A stretch of 64,000 bases of DNA from Brevibacterium moorei (GTDB lineage: Bacteria > Actinomycetota > Actinomycetes > Actinomycetales > Brevibacteriaceae), in assembly GCF_024580735.1 (NCBI RefSeq), contig NZ_JANIJX010000014.1, positions 42,392 through 106,391 on the forward strand, written 5' to 3'. The notes under the pieces are model-generated. The model searched no databases, was not told where the DNA came from, and saw nothing but the letters and a program-made list of their open reading frames with translations. Position numbers and translations under genes: made by a program. Positions 9,639-17,302 of this stretch are shown here, piece after piece. Position 1 is the first letter of the stretch, and each line of letters opens with the position of its first letter.

Positions 9639-11389
9639 GACCGGTCTCCTTCCGCCGCGGGCGGGGTGCCCGGGGCCTGATCGAGTTCGACGACGATGGG
9701 GATGCTGCCGGTCTGCACGCGCACCGACCCATCGCTGGTGGCAGGTCCCGCAACGAGTGCCGCACCGCTGATGAGGGCGTCGGCAGGGGGCAGCGGCAAC
9801 GGCGAGGACACGATGTCCTCCCCCTGCCTACGGGGCACGGTCAACCGGAAGCAGGACCCCTCCCCGACTCTGCCCCAGGCCTGGAGCCAGCCGTTGTGCA
9901 GGTGCGCGTCCTCCAGTGAAATCGCCAGGCCCAGCCCGGAGCCGCCCAGGGTGCGTTTGCGCGATGGATCGGCGCGCCAGAACCGGTCGAACACGTGCTG
10001 GACCTGTTCGTCGTTGAGGCCCACGCCGTGGTCGCGGACGCTCACGGCCACCGCCTCCGCATTGGATCCGACATAGACCTCGATCGGATTGCCCTCCCCG
10101 TGTTCGATGGCGTTGACGACCAGGTTGCGCACGACCCGGGTGACACGGATCCGGTCGATCTGGGCCATCACCGGTTGGCTGGGCGCGCGCAGGCCCAGCT
10201 GCGAACCACTGCGCGCTGCCAGCACCCCTACCGATTCGACGACGCCGCGGACCACATCGGTCAGATCCGCCGAAGTCGTGTTCAGAGCGGCGGCGCCGGC
10301 ATCGTAGCGCGAGATCTCCAACAGATCGGCCAGGAGGTCCTCGAAGCGGGCGACCTGGCTTTCGAGCAGCTCGGCCGAGCGTCGGGTCGCCTCGTCGAAG
10401 GTGTCGCGATCGTCGTAGATCATGTCCGCGGCGATCCGGATCGTGGTCAACGGGGTGCGCAGCTCATGAGAGACGTCGGAGACGAACTGCTGTTGCAGGG
10501 TCGTCAATTGTTCCATGCGCAGGATCTGGTCCTGCAGCGATTCGGCCATATCGTTGAAGCTCTGGGCCAGGGTAGAGATCTCATCATGGCCGATCACCGG
10601 CATACGCTGGTCGAGGTCGCCGTCGGCGATCCGGCGGGCCACATCCGCGCCCTGCCGTACCGGTGTGACGACCATCCGGGTGACGACCCAGGAGATGGCG
10701 CCGACCAGGACCACCAGGACCAGGGCCGCTACCAGCAGAGCGCGCTGGACGAACTCCAGGGTGTTCTGCTCGTCCTGCAGGTCGGCCACCACGTAGAGTT
10801 CGAACTGGCCGGCGGCGGGAATCATCACCTTCTGCGCGATGACCAGGCCGGGCGAGCGTTCGGCGCCTGGCAGCGCGATCGGCTGGTAGAGCTGCTGGCC
10901 GTCGGTCGAATCGTACACTCTGCTGCGGAAGTCCCCCGGCAGATCGGCCGTGCGCACCGGCTCCTCGCCATAGGGCGAGGTGGAGATCGATTCGACGCCG
11001 TCATCGCGCCTGCCCACGGGTTCCAGATTGATCGAGCGCAGTGCCATCGGCGAGCGCGAGACCATCGAGCGCAGCTGGGTGTTGAGACTGTCGAGCAACT
11101 GATCCGTATCGTCGATGCCCGACAGGGCCCCCAGTTCCTGACCGTAGCCGACGGTCTGCGCGGAGGCCGAGCTGAGCTTCGCCTCGTAGAGTCCGCGCGC
11201 GATCTGCTTGGACATGTACGTCCCAACGCCGAAGATCGCGATGATCGTCAACACGCTGGTCAACACGACGATGCGCAGCTGCAGGGATCTGGCGAACACC
11301 CCGGCGATGCGCTTATAGGAGCGGACCAGCCTTTGGCGCGTTTCGCGCAGACCACCCCGCCCGGCGCCACCGTCGTGGGCCCGGCTCAC
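9635..11389 (-). CDS. mtrB: Two-component sensor histidine kinase MtrB
   Basis: 584 residues. Membrane segments at about 37-58 and 217-241 flank an extracellular sensor domain of about 160 residues. A HAMP domain follows (VVTPVRQGADVARRIADGDL), then the HisKA box VSDVSHELRTPLTTIRI with His308, and the HATPase N, G1 and G2 boxes (NLVVNAIEHGEG, VRDHGVGLND, GGSGLGLAIS). MtrB phosphorylates MtrA and coordinates cell division with wall remodelling. The G2-side motif DAHLHNGWLQAWG is typical of actinobacterial MtrB. It overlaps mtrA and lpqB by 4 bases each. Confidence 0.97.
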   Translation of the reverse strand: MSRAHDGGAGRGGLRETRQRLVRSYKRIAGVFARSLQLRIVVLTSVLTIIAIFGVGTYMSKQIARGLYEAKLSSASAQTVGYGQELGALSGIDDTDQLLDSLNTQLRSMVSRSPMALRSINLEPVGRRDDGVESISTSPYGEEPVRTADLPGDFRSRVYDSTDGQQLYQPIALPGAERSPGLVIAQKVMIPAAGQFELYVVADLQDEQNTLEFVQRALLVAALVLVVLVGAISWVVTRMVVTPVRQGADVARRIADGDLDQRMPVIGHDEISTLAQSFNDMAESLQDQILRMEQLTTLQQQFVSDVSHELRTPLTTIRIAADMIYDDRDTFDEATRRSAELLESQVARFEDLLADLLEISRYDAGAAALNTTSADLTDVVRGVVESVGVLAARSGSQLGLRAPSQPVMAQIDRIRVTRVVRNLVVNAIEHGEGNPIEVYVGSNAEAVAVSVRDHGVGLNDEQVQHVFDRFWRADPSRKRTLGGSGLGLAISLEDAHLHNGWLQAWGRVGEGSCFRLTVPRRQGEDIVSSPLPLPPADALISGAALVAGPATSDGSVRVQTGSIPIVVELDQAPGTPPAAEGDRS

Positions 11390-12066
11390 GCGGAATGACC
11401 GGCCTTGTAGCCCACACCGCGCACCGTGACGACGATATCCGGCTTCTCCGGATCACGTTCGATCTTGGCCCGCAGGCGCTGCACGTGGACGTTGACCAGG
11501 CGGGTGTCCGCCGCATGGCGGTAACCCCAAACCTCTTCGAGCAGTTGTTCACGGGAGAACACCTGCCAGGGCTTGCGCGCCAGGGCCACCAGCAGATCGA
11601 ATTCCAGCGGGGTCAGCGAAACGGGCTTGCCCGCGCGCGTGACGTTGTGCCCCGGCACGTCGATCATCACGTCGGCGACGTGTAGGACCTCGGGCGCAGC
11701 CGGCTCGCTCATCCGCAGCCGGGCACGGACCCTGGCCACCAGTTCCTTGGGCTTGAAGGGTTTCGCGACGTAGTCGTCGGCGCCCGATTCGAGCCCTGCG
11801 ACAACATCGACGGTATCCGATTTGGCAGTCAACATGATGATGGGGACACCGGATTCCGCCCTGATCTCCCGACACACCTCAAGCCCGTCCTTGCCCGGTA
11901 ACATCAGGTCGAGCAGGATGAGGTCGGGCTGGTTCCTGTGAAAGGCATCGAGGGCGCCATCGCCCGAGGCCCAGAAAGAGGGTTCGAAACCCTCACTCTG
12001 CAACACGATGCCGATCATTTCCGCCAGGGCGGTGTCGTCGTCGATCACGAGAATCCGGTCATTCAT
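11386..12066 (-). CDS. mtrA: Response regulator MtrA
   Basis: 226 residues, the usual MtrA length. The receiver domain begins MNDRILVIDDDTALAEM, with acidic pocket Asp9-Asp11, phospho-acceptor Asp53 (LILLDLMLPG) and the conserved Lys in VAKPFKPKEL. The C-terminal OmpR-type winged helix includes LTPLEFDLLVALARKPWQVF and RLRAKIERDPEKPDIVVTVR. MtrA is an essential regulator of rpf and wall hydrolase genes and of replication in mycobacteria. I chose the ATG at 12066 by family alignment; the ATG at 12084 or an earlier start is possible because no clean ribosome site distinguishes them. Confidence 0.95.
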   Translation of the reverse strand: MNDRILVIDDDTALAEMIGIVLQSEGFEPSFWASGDGALDAFHRNQPDLILLDLMLPGKDGLEVCREIRAESGVPIIMLTAKSDTVDVVAGLESGADDYVAKPFKPKELVARVRARLRMSEPAAPEVLHVADVMIDVPGHNVTRAGKPVSLTPLEFDLLVALARKPWQVFSREQLLEEVWGYRHAADTRLVNVHVQRLRAKIERDPEKPDIVVTVRGVGYKAGHSA

Positions 12067-12139
12067 ACCCTTATTGTCCAACATCCCGCGCCCGCCGCGC
12101 ACTCCGACCCGCCAGGGACCATGCGGGCCGGGGCCGCAA

Positions 12140-13567
12140 TCAGGCCCGGATCAGCTCGAGGACCCGCTGTGTGAGGTCCTGTGTGCGTTCGACGCTGGGG
12201 GTCTCGCAGTTGAATCTGACCAGCGGCTCAGTGTTGGATTTGCGCACATTGATCCAGAAGTCCTCGCCCTGCAGCGTCACCCCGTCCATGCGGTCCAGGT
12301 CGCCGCGACCGAAGTCCCCGGCCGCGGCGGCCGCGGCGAAGTTGTCCAGAACGGCGTCGGGTTGTGCCACCCGGGAATTGTGCTCCCCGGAGAGTTCCGC
12401 CGGGGCGAATTCGGCGAGCAGTTCGCTCAGGGTCTTCTCCGTGCGTTCGAGCGCTGCGATGATGTGGGCGGCGGCCAACATCCCGGAGTCGGCACTGAAG
12501 AAGTCGCGGAAGTAGAAATGGGCCGAGTGTTCGCAGGCGAAGATGCCGTTCTCCCTGCGCATCGTCTGCTTGATGCCGGAGTGGCCCACCGGGGTACGGA
12601 CCGCTCGACCGCCGGCGGCCTCGATGGCCCGCGCCACCGACCGGGAGGTCAGCAGATTGTGCAGCACCGCCGGGTGTTCCTCACCCAGGCCGCGGACGCG
12701 GGCGATCTCCCTGGTCGCCACCAGCGCTCCGATCGCCGAGGCCGAGGTCGCCCTGCCCGTCTCATCGATGAAGAAGCACCGATCGGCGTCCCCGTCGAAG
12801 GCCAGGCCGATGTCCGCTCGCCGTTCGACCACACCGCGCTGCGCCCAGGCCAGGTTCTCCGGTTCCAGCGGGTTGGCCGGATGGTTGGGGAAGGTGCCGT
12901 CGAGTTCCGTGAACAGCCCGATCACTTCGTGTTCGAGCTCGGGGAGCCCTGCTGCCGCGCCGAAGACCTCCGGCAGAAGTTTGCCGGCCATGCCGTTTCC
13001 ACAGTCGGCCACGATCCGCAGCCGCCGGCCCGTGCCCAGACCCGTCAGGCCCCGGATCCGCTGCGCATAACCCGTGGCAAGGGCGGTGGCGGAGGAAGGA
13101 TCGGGGTCCAGCGGACGTGGGTCCGCGGGGACCACTGCTGCGAATGCGGCGGCGGCGATTCGGTCGAGGCCCGAGGCCGCCGACATTCCGGCGGCGCCGG
13201 GTCCACAGAACTTCACCCCGTTGTAGTCCTGCGGATTGTGGCTGGCCGTCACCATCAGTCCGGGTACTTCCCAGGCCCCGGACGCGTAGTACAGCTGGTC
13301 GGTCGAACACATCCCGACGTATACCGGCCGGCTGCCGGCGGCCACGACACCGGCAGCCAGCAGACCGGCGTAGTTCGGGGAGTCGACTCGCATATCGCTG
13401 CCGATGACCACGGAGCCCGCCCCGTGCAGTTCGCGCATCACCTGCGCCGTGGCCATGCCCAGGGCCACCAGGAGATCCGCGTCGAGGTCGAGGCCGACCC
13501 GGCCGCGGATGTCATTGGCCTTCAGACTGCGCTCCAGACGCGCAGCGCGATCGCTCCGAATGCTCAT
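12140..13567 (-). CDS. manB: Phosphomannomutase/phosphoglucomutase
   Basis: 475 residues, alpha-D-phosphohexomutase family. It shows the phosphoserine loop VTASHNPQDYNG, the Mg-binding loop FDGDADRCFF, a sugar-binding loop CEHSAHFYF and the phosphate-binding RKSNTEPLVRF near the C-terminus. It interconverts mannose-6-phosphate and mannose-1-phosphate, feeding GDP-mannose for lipoglycans and glycoproteins, and may also act on glucose phosphates. The sugar-binding loop has Cys where a second Gly is more usual (GGEHSAH). It overlaps the DUF3499 gene by 4 bases. manA lies 4 kb away on the same strand. Confidence 0.93.
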   Translation of the reverse strand: MSIRSDRAARLERSLKANDIRGRVGLDLDADLLVALGMATAQVMRELHGAGSVVIGSDMRVDSPNYAGLLAAGVVAAGSRPVYVGMCSTDQLYYASGAWEVPGLMVTASHNPQDYNGVKFCGPGAAGMSAASGLDRIAAAAFAAVVPADPRPLDPDPSSATALATGYAQRIRGLTGLGTGRRLRIVADCGNGMAGKLLPEVFGAAAGLPELEHEVIGLFTELDGTFPNHPANPLEPENLAWAQRGVVERRADIGLAFDGDADRCFFIDETGRATSASAIGALVATREIARVRGLGEEHPAVLHNLLTSRSVARAIEAAGGRAVRTPVGHSGIKQTMRRENGIFACEHSAHFYFRDFFSADSGMLAAAHIIAALERTEKTLSELLAEFAPAELSGEHNSRVAQPDAVLDNFAAAAAAGDFGRGDLDRMDGVTLQGEDFWINVRKSNTEPLVRFNCETPSVERTQDLTQRVLELIRA

Positions 13568-13905
13568 TCGTCCCCTCCGATCAGACGCAGGCGGGGCCTA
13601 CCAGTACGCGGCGGGACCGGTGGTTGGGGCCTGGGTGCCGCCGCCTCGCGCACGGCATCGGCGATGGCCAGCAGATCATCACGGCTGCGCTCGGGGACCT
13701 CGGCCCCGCCGTCGAGCCGGATCAGCTCCCAGCCGCGAGGGGCGGTGAGCCGATCGGCGTGGTACTGGCACAGATCATGGGCGCCCGGTTCCGCTCTGAC
13801 CGATAGCGGGCCTATCACCACACAGGCGTCCGCGTGGACATAGGTCAGCGTGCGCGAGGCCGCGCGGGAACAATTGGTCTTCGAACAGGTTCTTACTCCG
13901 GGCAC
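13564..13905 (-). CDS. DUF3499 family protein
   Basis: 113 residues. It has the family's zinc-finger-like start (RTCSKTNCSRAASRTLTYV) and LCQYHADRLTAPRGWELIRL, and a Pro/Arg-rich tail. Four Cys/His residues (CSKTNC, C and H in LCQYH) look able to bind one metal. The function of DUF3499 is unknown; the gene is conserved beside manB and whiB2 in actinobacteria (Rv3258c). The GTG at 13905 has no ribosome site, but TAGACT lies 6 bases upstream, predicting a leaderless transcript. It overlaps manB by 4 bases. Confidence 0.88.
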   Translation of the reverse strand: MPGVRTCSKTNCSRAASRTLTYVHADACVVIGPLSVRAEPGAHDLCQYHADRLTAPRGWELIRLDGGAEVPERSRDDLLAIADAVREAAAPRPQPPVPPRTGRPRLRLIGGDE

Positions 13906-13911
13906 ACCGGA

Positions 13912-13917
13912 AGTCTA
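13912..13917 (-). promoter_or_regulatory. -10 hexamer for leaderless DUF3499-manB transcript
   Basis: TAGACT on the minus strand, 6 bases before the GTG start. With the plus-strand hexamer at 13928 it forms a back-to-back promoter pair with only 10 bases between them. Confidence 0.6.
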
Positions 13918-13927
13918 GTACATCGCC

Positions 13928-13933
13928 TACAAT
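13928..13933 (+). promoter_or_regulatory. -10 hexamer for leaderless zincin-like gene
   Basis: TACAAT, 6 bases before the GTG at 13940, with no Shine-Dalgarno in between, so transcription should begin at or beside the start codon. Confidence 0.62.
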
Positions 13934-13939
13934 CGGCCT

Positions 13940-14326
13940 GTGTCCCGATCCCATCCGCGCGACAGGCACGGCCGCGGCCTGCGCACCGAGCTCTTCGCGG
14001 CCCCCGTGCCCGCCAAACGCAGCCGCGCCGCGCATTTCGCACGGATGGCCGGCAGTCTGTTCGACGAACTGCGCGCACGCGCAGCCGGGCAGCTCGACCG
14101 CGTGGTGCTGGCCGTCGATTTCCTACCCGACCCCACCGCCGCCGAACCACGGCTGGCCGCGACCTTCAACGCCCGGGCCGAGGGCGGACACACGATCGTC
14201 ATCTATCGTGCCCCGGCGCTGGCCGCCGCGGACCCGCTCGAACTCAGGGAGGCACTGTTGTTCGCCCTGGCGCAGGAGGCGGCCGGGCTGTGCTCCTTCT
14301 CAGCCGAGGAACTCCTGGGCCGTTGA
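13940..14326 (+). CDS. Zincin-like metallopeptidase-family protein, active site lost
   Basis: 128 residues, matching in position and pattern the small metallopeptidase family found opposite DUF3499 (Rv3259 type). The core LDRVVLAVDFLPDPTAAEPR and GHTIVIYRAPALAAADPLEL is recognisable. The family has a HExxH zinc site near the C-terminus; here the corresponding helix reads LFALAQEAAGLCSFSAEEL, so QEAAG replaces HExxH and both metal-binding histidines are missing. Protease activity is therefore unlikely. It may be a structural or regulatory remnant. The start is a leaderless-type GTG. It converges on whiB. Confidence 0.72.
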   Translation: MSRSHPRDRHGRGLRTELFAAPVPAKRSRAAHFARMAGSLFDELRARAAGQLDRVVLAVDFLPDPTAAEPRLAATFNARAEGGHTIVIYRAPALAAADPLELREALLFALAQEAAGLCSFSAEELLGR

Positions 14327-14348
14327 GACCCGCGGCCGCTGAAGCCCG

Positions 14349-14831
14349 TCAGCGCAGGCTGTCGATCCCGCCCTGTTTCTTCAGCGCCCGACGTTCGCGC
14401 TCCGATAGACCGCCCCAGATTCCGAAGCGCTCGTCGTTCTCCAACGCGAACTCGAGGCACTCCATGCGGACCTCGCAGGAACCGCAGACCTTCTTGGCCT
14501 CGCGCGTCGAACCGCCCTTTTCCGGAAAGAACGCCTCGGGGTCGGTCTGGGCGCACAGCGCCAGCTCCTGCCACCCCGGCCCGCGCAGCTCTTCACTCAG
14601 CAGCCTTTGCAGAGGGTTGGGCACACTGACCACGGACGCATCGGGACCAGCCTGCAGCGGCACCAGTTCGACCGGGTCGATCTGCAGCGGGTCGGACCGG
14701 CGCGCAGGCTCGGTGACCGGATCCGCAGACCAGTCGCCTGCGATCCTGTCCTCGACGGTGGGCCCGGTGATCGATCCGAGCAGGTCGTAGTCGAGCTCGT
14801 GATTGCGCTGCACATTGTCCTCCGTGCTCAC
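14349..14831 (-). CDS. whiB2: WhiB-family iron-sulfur regulator
   Basis: 160 residues. The C-terminal half is a full Wbl domain: four cysteines in LCAQTD and VCGSCEVRMEC bind a 4Fe-4S cluster; FGIWGGLSERERR is the turn that contacts the principal sigma factor; a basic RRALKKQ tail follows. The long acidic N-terminus is typical of the WhiB2/WhmD branch, required for septation in mycobacteria, and the neighbours (zincin-like, DUF3499, manB) match the Rv3257c-Rv3260c order. The GTG at 14831 has AAAGGGGAAG upstream, so I prefer it to an earlier ATG that adds 27 residues. Confidence 0.93.
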   Translation of the reverse strand: MSTEDNVQRNHELDYDLLGSITGPTVEDRIAGDWSADPVTEPARRSDPLQIDPVELVPLQAGPDASVVSVPNPLQRLLSEELRGPGWQELALCAQTDPEAFFPEKGGSTREAKKVCGSCEVRMECLEFALENDERFGIWGGLSERERRALKKQGGIDSLR

Positions 14832-14889
14832 GTGCTTCCCCTTTCCCCAGGTGGCTCGTTGCGGGCACTCATGTATTCCCCTGCCTAGA

Positions 14890-14919
14890 ATTACACGTGT
14901 GTCATTACCCATGAGTCAA
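14890..14919 (-). promoter_or_regulatory. Candidate whiB promoter
   Basis: On the minus strand TTGACT (14914-14919) is followed after 18 bases by TGTAAT (14890-14895), about 60 bases before the GTG start. The palindrome ACACGTGT lies just inside the spacer. Confidence 0.45.
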
Positions 14920-14966
14920 GCTGCACTTTGCTATTTTATTCACCGACACGTGGGGTAATAGAACAC
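14898..14966. repeat. Interrupted inverted repeat upstream of whiB
   Basis: ATTACCC (14904-14910) is repeated inverted as GGGTAAT (14953-14959), with further matching GTGTG/ACACAC bases outside. It flanks the whiB -35 region in the 14832-15099 gap, which is AT-rich and holds no gene. This could be an operator. A separate short inverted repeat, CTGGGA-GT-TCCCAG, lies at 15042-15055 nearer the plus-strand gene. Confidence 0.4.
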
Positions 14967-15099
14967 ACCTTTGATTCAAAACTCGGTGTGACCACAACAT
15001 ATTGTGTTCAACGAATGAGTCAGCACTATATATGCCATTTGCTGGGAGTTCCCAGACCATTTTAGGAATGCAGTGACATTCAAGCGAATAGGAGCGAGC

Positions 15100-15783
15100 A
15101 TGACGGTCCCAACCGACTTTGCACAGCTGATCGGCCGCATCGCGGGCCACAGCGGACCCGCAGTGTCCTGGCACGGAGCCGACGGCGCCATGCTGGAACC
15201 CACCGGAGCGGTGATCGCCAACTGGGTGTACAAGGCCACCGGCCTACTCCGCGACTTCGGCTGTGGGCCCCGGGTGCCACTCCTCGTTGTCACGGACGGT
15301 ACCTGGCACTGGCGCTCCCTGAGCTTCTCACTGGCCGCCTGGGCGATCGGCGCGCCGGTGATCTTCACCGGCCCGCTCGCGCAGCCCGCCGCCCTGGACG
15401 GTTATCCGGCCCACCTGGCACTGGCCGAGGAGGCCTGCGCGGACACACCGGCAACCGCCGCAGCAGACGAGGTGCTCGTCTACCCCACAGCGCCCCTGGC
15501 CCTCGACGTCGAGGTCCCCGATGGTTTCACCGACGCGGTCAGCGCCATGCGCGCCCACCCCGATACGGCCGTCCTGCCGCCGCTGCGCACCCTGTCCTGG
15601 GCGCCCGTCGGCGGCACCGTCCACGAGCTCACCCTGACCGGCGCCCGGACCGCACCGTTGGACCCGGAGGCTGACACCGGTGATGTCCTCGACGTTCCCG
15701 GCACCGACGCCGAACTGCTCGCCCTGCTCGGCCGGCTGGGGACCGGAGTGATCGGCCTGGGTTCGGCACGCACGGCACACTGA
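15100..15783 (+). CDS. TIGR03089 family protein
   Basis: 227 residues. It resembles only the N-terminal portion of AMP-forming acyl-CoA/amino-acid ligases (WHGADGAMLEPTGAVIANWV and WRSLSFSLAAWAIGAPVIFT) and lacks the ATP-binding P-loop and C-terminal lid, as is normal for the actinobacterial TIGR03089 family. Function unknown; a carrier-binding or scaffolding role is possible. The ATG at 15100 has GGAG with 6-base spacing; an upstream ATG at 15073 lacks one. It is followed after 40 bases by CoA-transferase genes in the same direction. Confidence 0.82.
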   Translation: MTVPTDFAQLIGRIAGHSGPAVSWHGADGAMLEPTGAVIANWVYKATGLLRDFGCGPRVPLLVVTDGTWHWRSLSFSLAAWAIGAPVIFTGPLAQPAALDGYPAHLALAEEACADTPATAAADEVLVYPTAPLALDVEVPDGFTDAVSAMRAHPDTAVLPPLRTLSWAPVGGTVHELTLTGARTAPLDPEADTGDVLDVPGTDAELLALLGRLGTGVIGLGSARTAH

Positions 15784-15823
15784 CCGACATGTGCGGTCGA
15801 CGCCGCATGACAGAATGGCGAAC

Positions 15824-16594
15824 ATGGACAAAGTTGTTTCAACACCCGCAGCAGCAGTGGCGGACGTCTTCGACGGGGCCAGCCTGGCCGTCGGCGGGTT
15901 CGGCGTAGTCGGCGTCCCGGAATACCTCATCCGCGCGATCCGGGACCAGGGCGCGCAGGACCTGACCGCCGTCTCCAATAACGCAGGGGTCGACGGACGG
16001 GGACTGGGCCTGCTGCTCGAAACCCACCAGATCAGCAAGATGATCGCCTCCTATGTGGGAGTCAACAAGGAGTTCGCGCGGCAGTACCTGGCCGGTGAAC
16101 TCACCGTGGAACTCACCCCGCAGGGCACTCTGGCGGAGAAGCTGCGCGCCGCGGGCGCCGGGATCCCGGCGTTCTACACGATCACCGGCGCCGGCACCCA
16201 GGTGGCCACCGGCGGCATCCCACAGCGCTACGATTCCCACGGCGAGGTCGTCATCGCCTCCGCGCCGAAGGAGACGCACACGTTCTCCACCTTCGGTGCC
16301 GAACAGACCTATGTGCTCGAGGAGTCGCTGCCGGTTGACTTCGCGCTGGTCCGCGCGGCCAAGGGCGACCGGCACGGCAACCTGGTCTTCCACGCCTCTG
16401 CCAGGAACTTCAACCCGCCGGCGGCCCAGGCGGGCAGGATCACGATCGCCGAGGTCGAACAGCTGGTCGAACCGGGCATGATCGATCCCGATGATGTCGA
16501 TCTGCCCGGCGTCTACGTCACCCGCGTGGTGCCCCTGACACCTGCACAGGTGGCCGATAAACCGATCGAGAACATGACGCTGACGAAGGACTGA
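15824..16594 (+). CDS. scoA: 3-oxoacid CoA-transferase, subunit A
   Basis: 256 residues, family I CoA-transferase alpha subunit. It has the CoA-binding loop [31 protein letters not shown] and [19 protein letters not shown], typical of succinyl-CoA:acetoacetate transferases. With subunit B it moves CoA from succinyl-CoA to a 3-oxo acid, allowing ketone-body or branched-chain breakdown products to enter the TCA cycle. The ATG at 15824 is favoured by family alignment and by a CAGAAT hexamer 7 bases upstream; ATG 15815 is an alternative. Its stop is 1 base before subunit B. Confidence 0.93.
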   Translation: MDKVVSTPAAAVADVFDGASLAVGGFGVVGVPEYLIRAIRDQGAQDLTAVSNNAGVDGRGLGLLLETHQISKMIASYVGVNKEFARQYLAGELTVELTPQGTLAEKLRAAGAGIPAFYTITGAGTQVATGGIPQRYDSHGEVVIASAPKETHTFSTFGAEQTYVLEESLPVDFALVRAAKGDRHGNLVFHASARNFNPPAAQAGRITIAEVEQLVEPGMIDPDDVDLPGVYVTRVVPLTPAQVADKPIENMTLTKD

Positions 16595-16595
16595 G

Positions 16596-17273
16596 ATGGC
16601 ACTGACACGCACACAGATGGCCGCGCGCGCCGCACTGGAACTGGCCGACGGATCCTATGTCAACCTGGGCATCGGCCTGCCCACCCTGGTGCCGAATTAC
16701 CTGCCGGAAGGCGTCGACGTCGTCCTGCAGAGCGAGAACGGGCTGCTGGGAGTGGGCCGGTACCCCCGCGCCGACGAGGTCGATCCCGACCTGATCAACG
16801 CGGGCAAGGAGATCGTCACGATGAACCCCGGCGGGTCCTATTTCGATTCGGCGACGAGCTTCGGCATGATCCGCGGCGGCAAGATCGACGTGGCCGTGCT
16901 GGGCGCCATGCAGGTCGCCGCCAATGGCGATATCGCCAATTGGATGATCCCAGGCAAGATGGTCAAGGGCATGGGCGGGGCGATGGACCTGGTCCACGGG
17001 GCCCGGCGCGTCATCGTCATCATGGAGCACGTGGCCAAGGACGGATCGCCGAAGCTCAAGTCCGCCTGCTCACTGCCGTTGACCGGGCAACGGGTGGTCT
17101 CGCGCATCATCACCGATCTGGGGGTCTTCGATGTGGACAGCACGGGCTTCACCCTTGTCGAGGCGGCCCCCGGCGTCACGGTCGACGAGATCCGTCGGGC
17201 GACCGAAGCGGATCTGACAGTGCCCACCGAACTCCCCCGAACCCCGCAGGGCGTCCTGACCGCCGCGGCCTGA
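16596..17273 (+). CDS. scoB: 3-oxoacid CoA-transferase, subunit B
   Basis: 225 residues. The catalytic glutamate is Glu47 in [11 protein letters not shown], the residue that forms the glutamyl-CoA thioester. [19 protein letters not shown] and the late [16 protein letters not shown] complete the beta-subunit pattern. It is co-transcribed with subunit A (1-base gap). It ends 29 bases from the convergent manA; only a weak 6-base GC inverted repeat lies between, not convincing as a terminator. Confidence 0.94.
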   Translation: MALTRTQMAARAALELADGSYVNLGIGLPTLVPNYLPEGVDVVLQSENGLLGVGRYPRADEVDPDLINAGKEIVTMNPGGSYFDSATSFGMIRGGKIDVAVLGAMQVAANGDIANWMIPGKMVKGMGGAMDLVHGARRVIVIMEHVAKDGSPKLKSACSLPLTGQRVVSRIITDLGVFDVDSTGFTLVEAAPGVTVDEIRRATEADLTVPTELPRTPQGVLTAAA

Positions 17274-17302
17274 GCCCCGGTCACCCTGCCCCGGGGAATG
17301 GC

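Noticed and set aside
9995..11398. 467-residue open frame antisense to mtrB
   Set aside because: Shadow of mtrB codon bias; composition (His, Asp, Gln, Gly) is typical of reverse-frame translation.
12008..13843. 611-residue open frame antisense to manB
   Set aside because: Covers several real genes and their gaps, no domain, no ribosome site.
14832..15099. tRNA or small RNA gene in the longest gap
   Set aside because: No cloverleaf-compatible stems or T-loop sequence seen; the gap looks like two divergent promoters.
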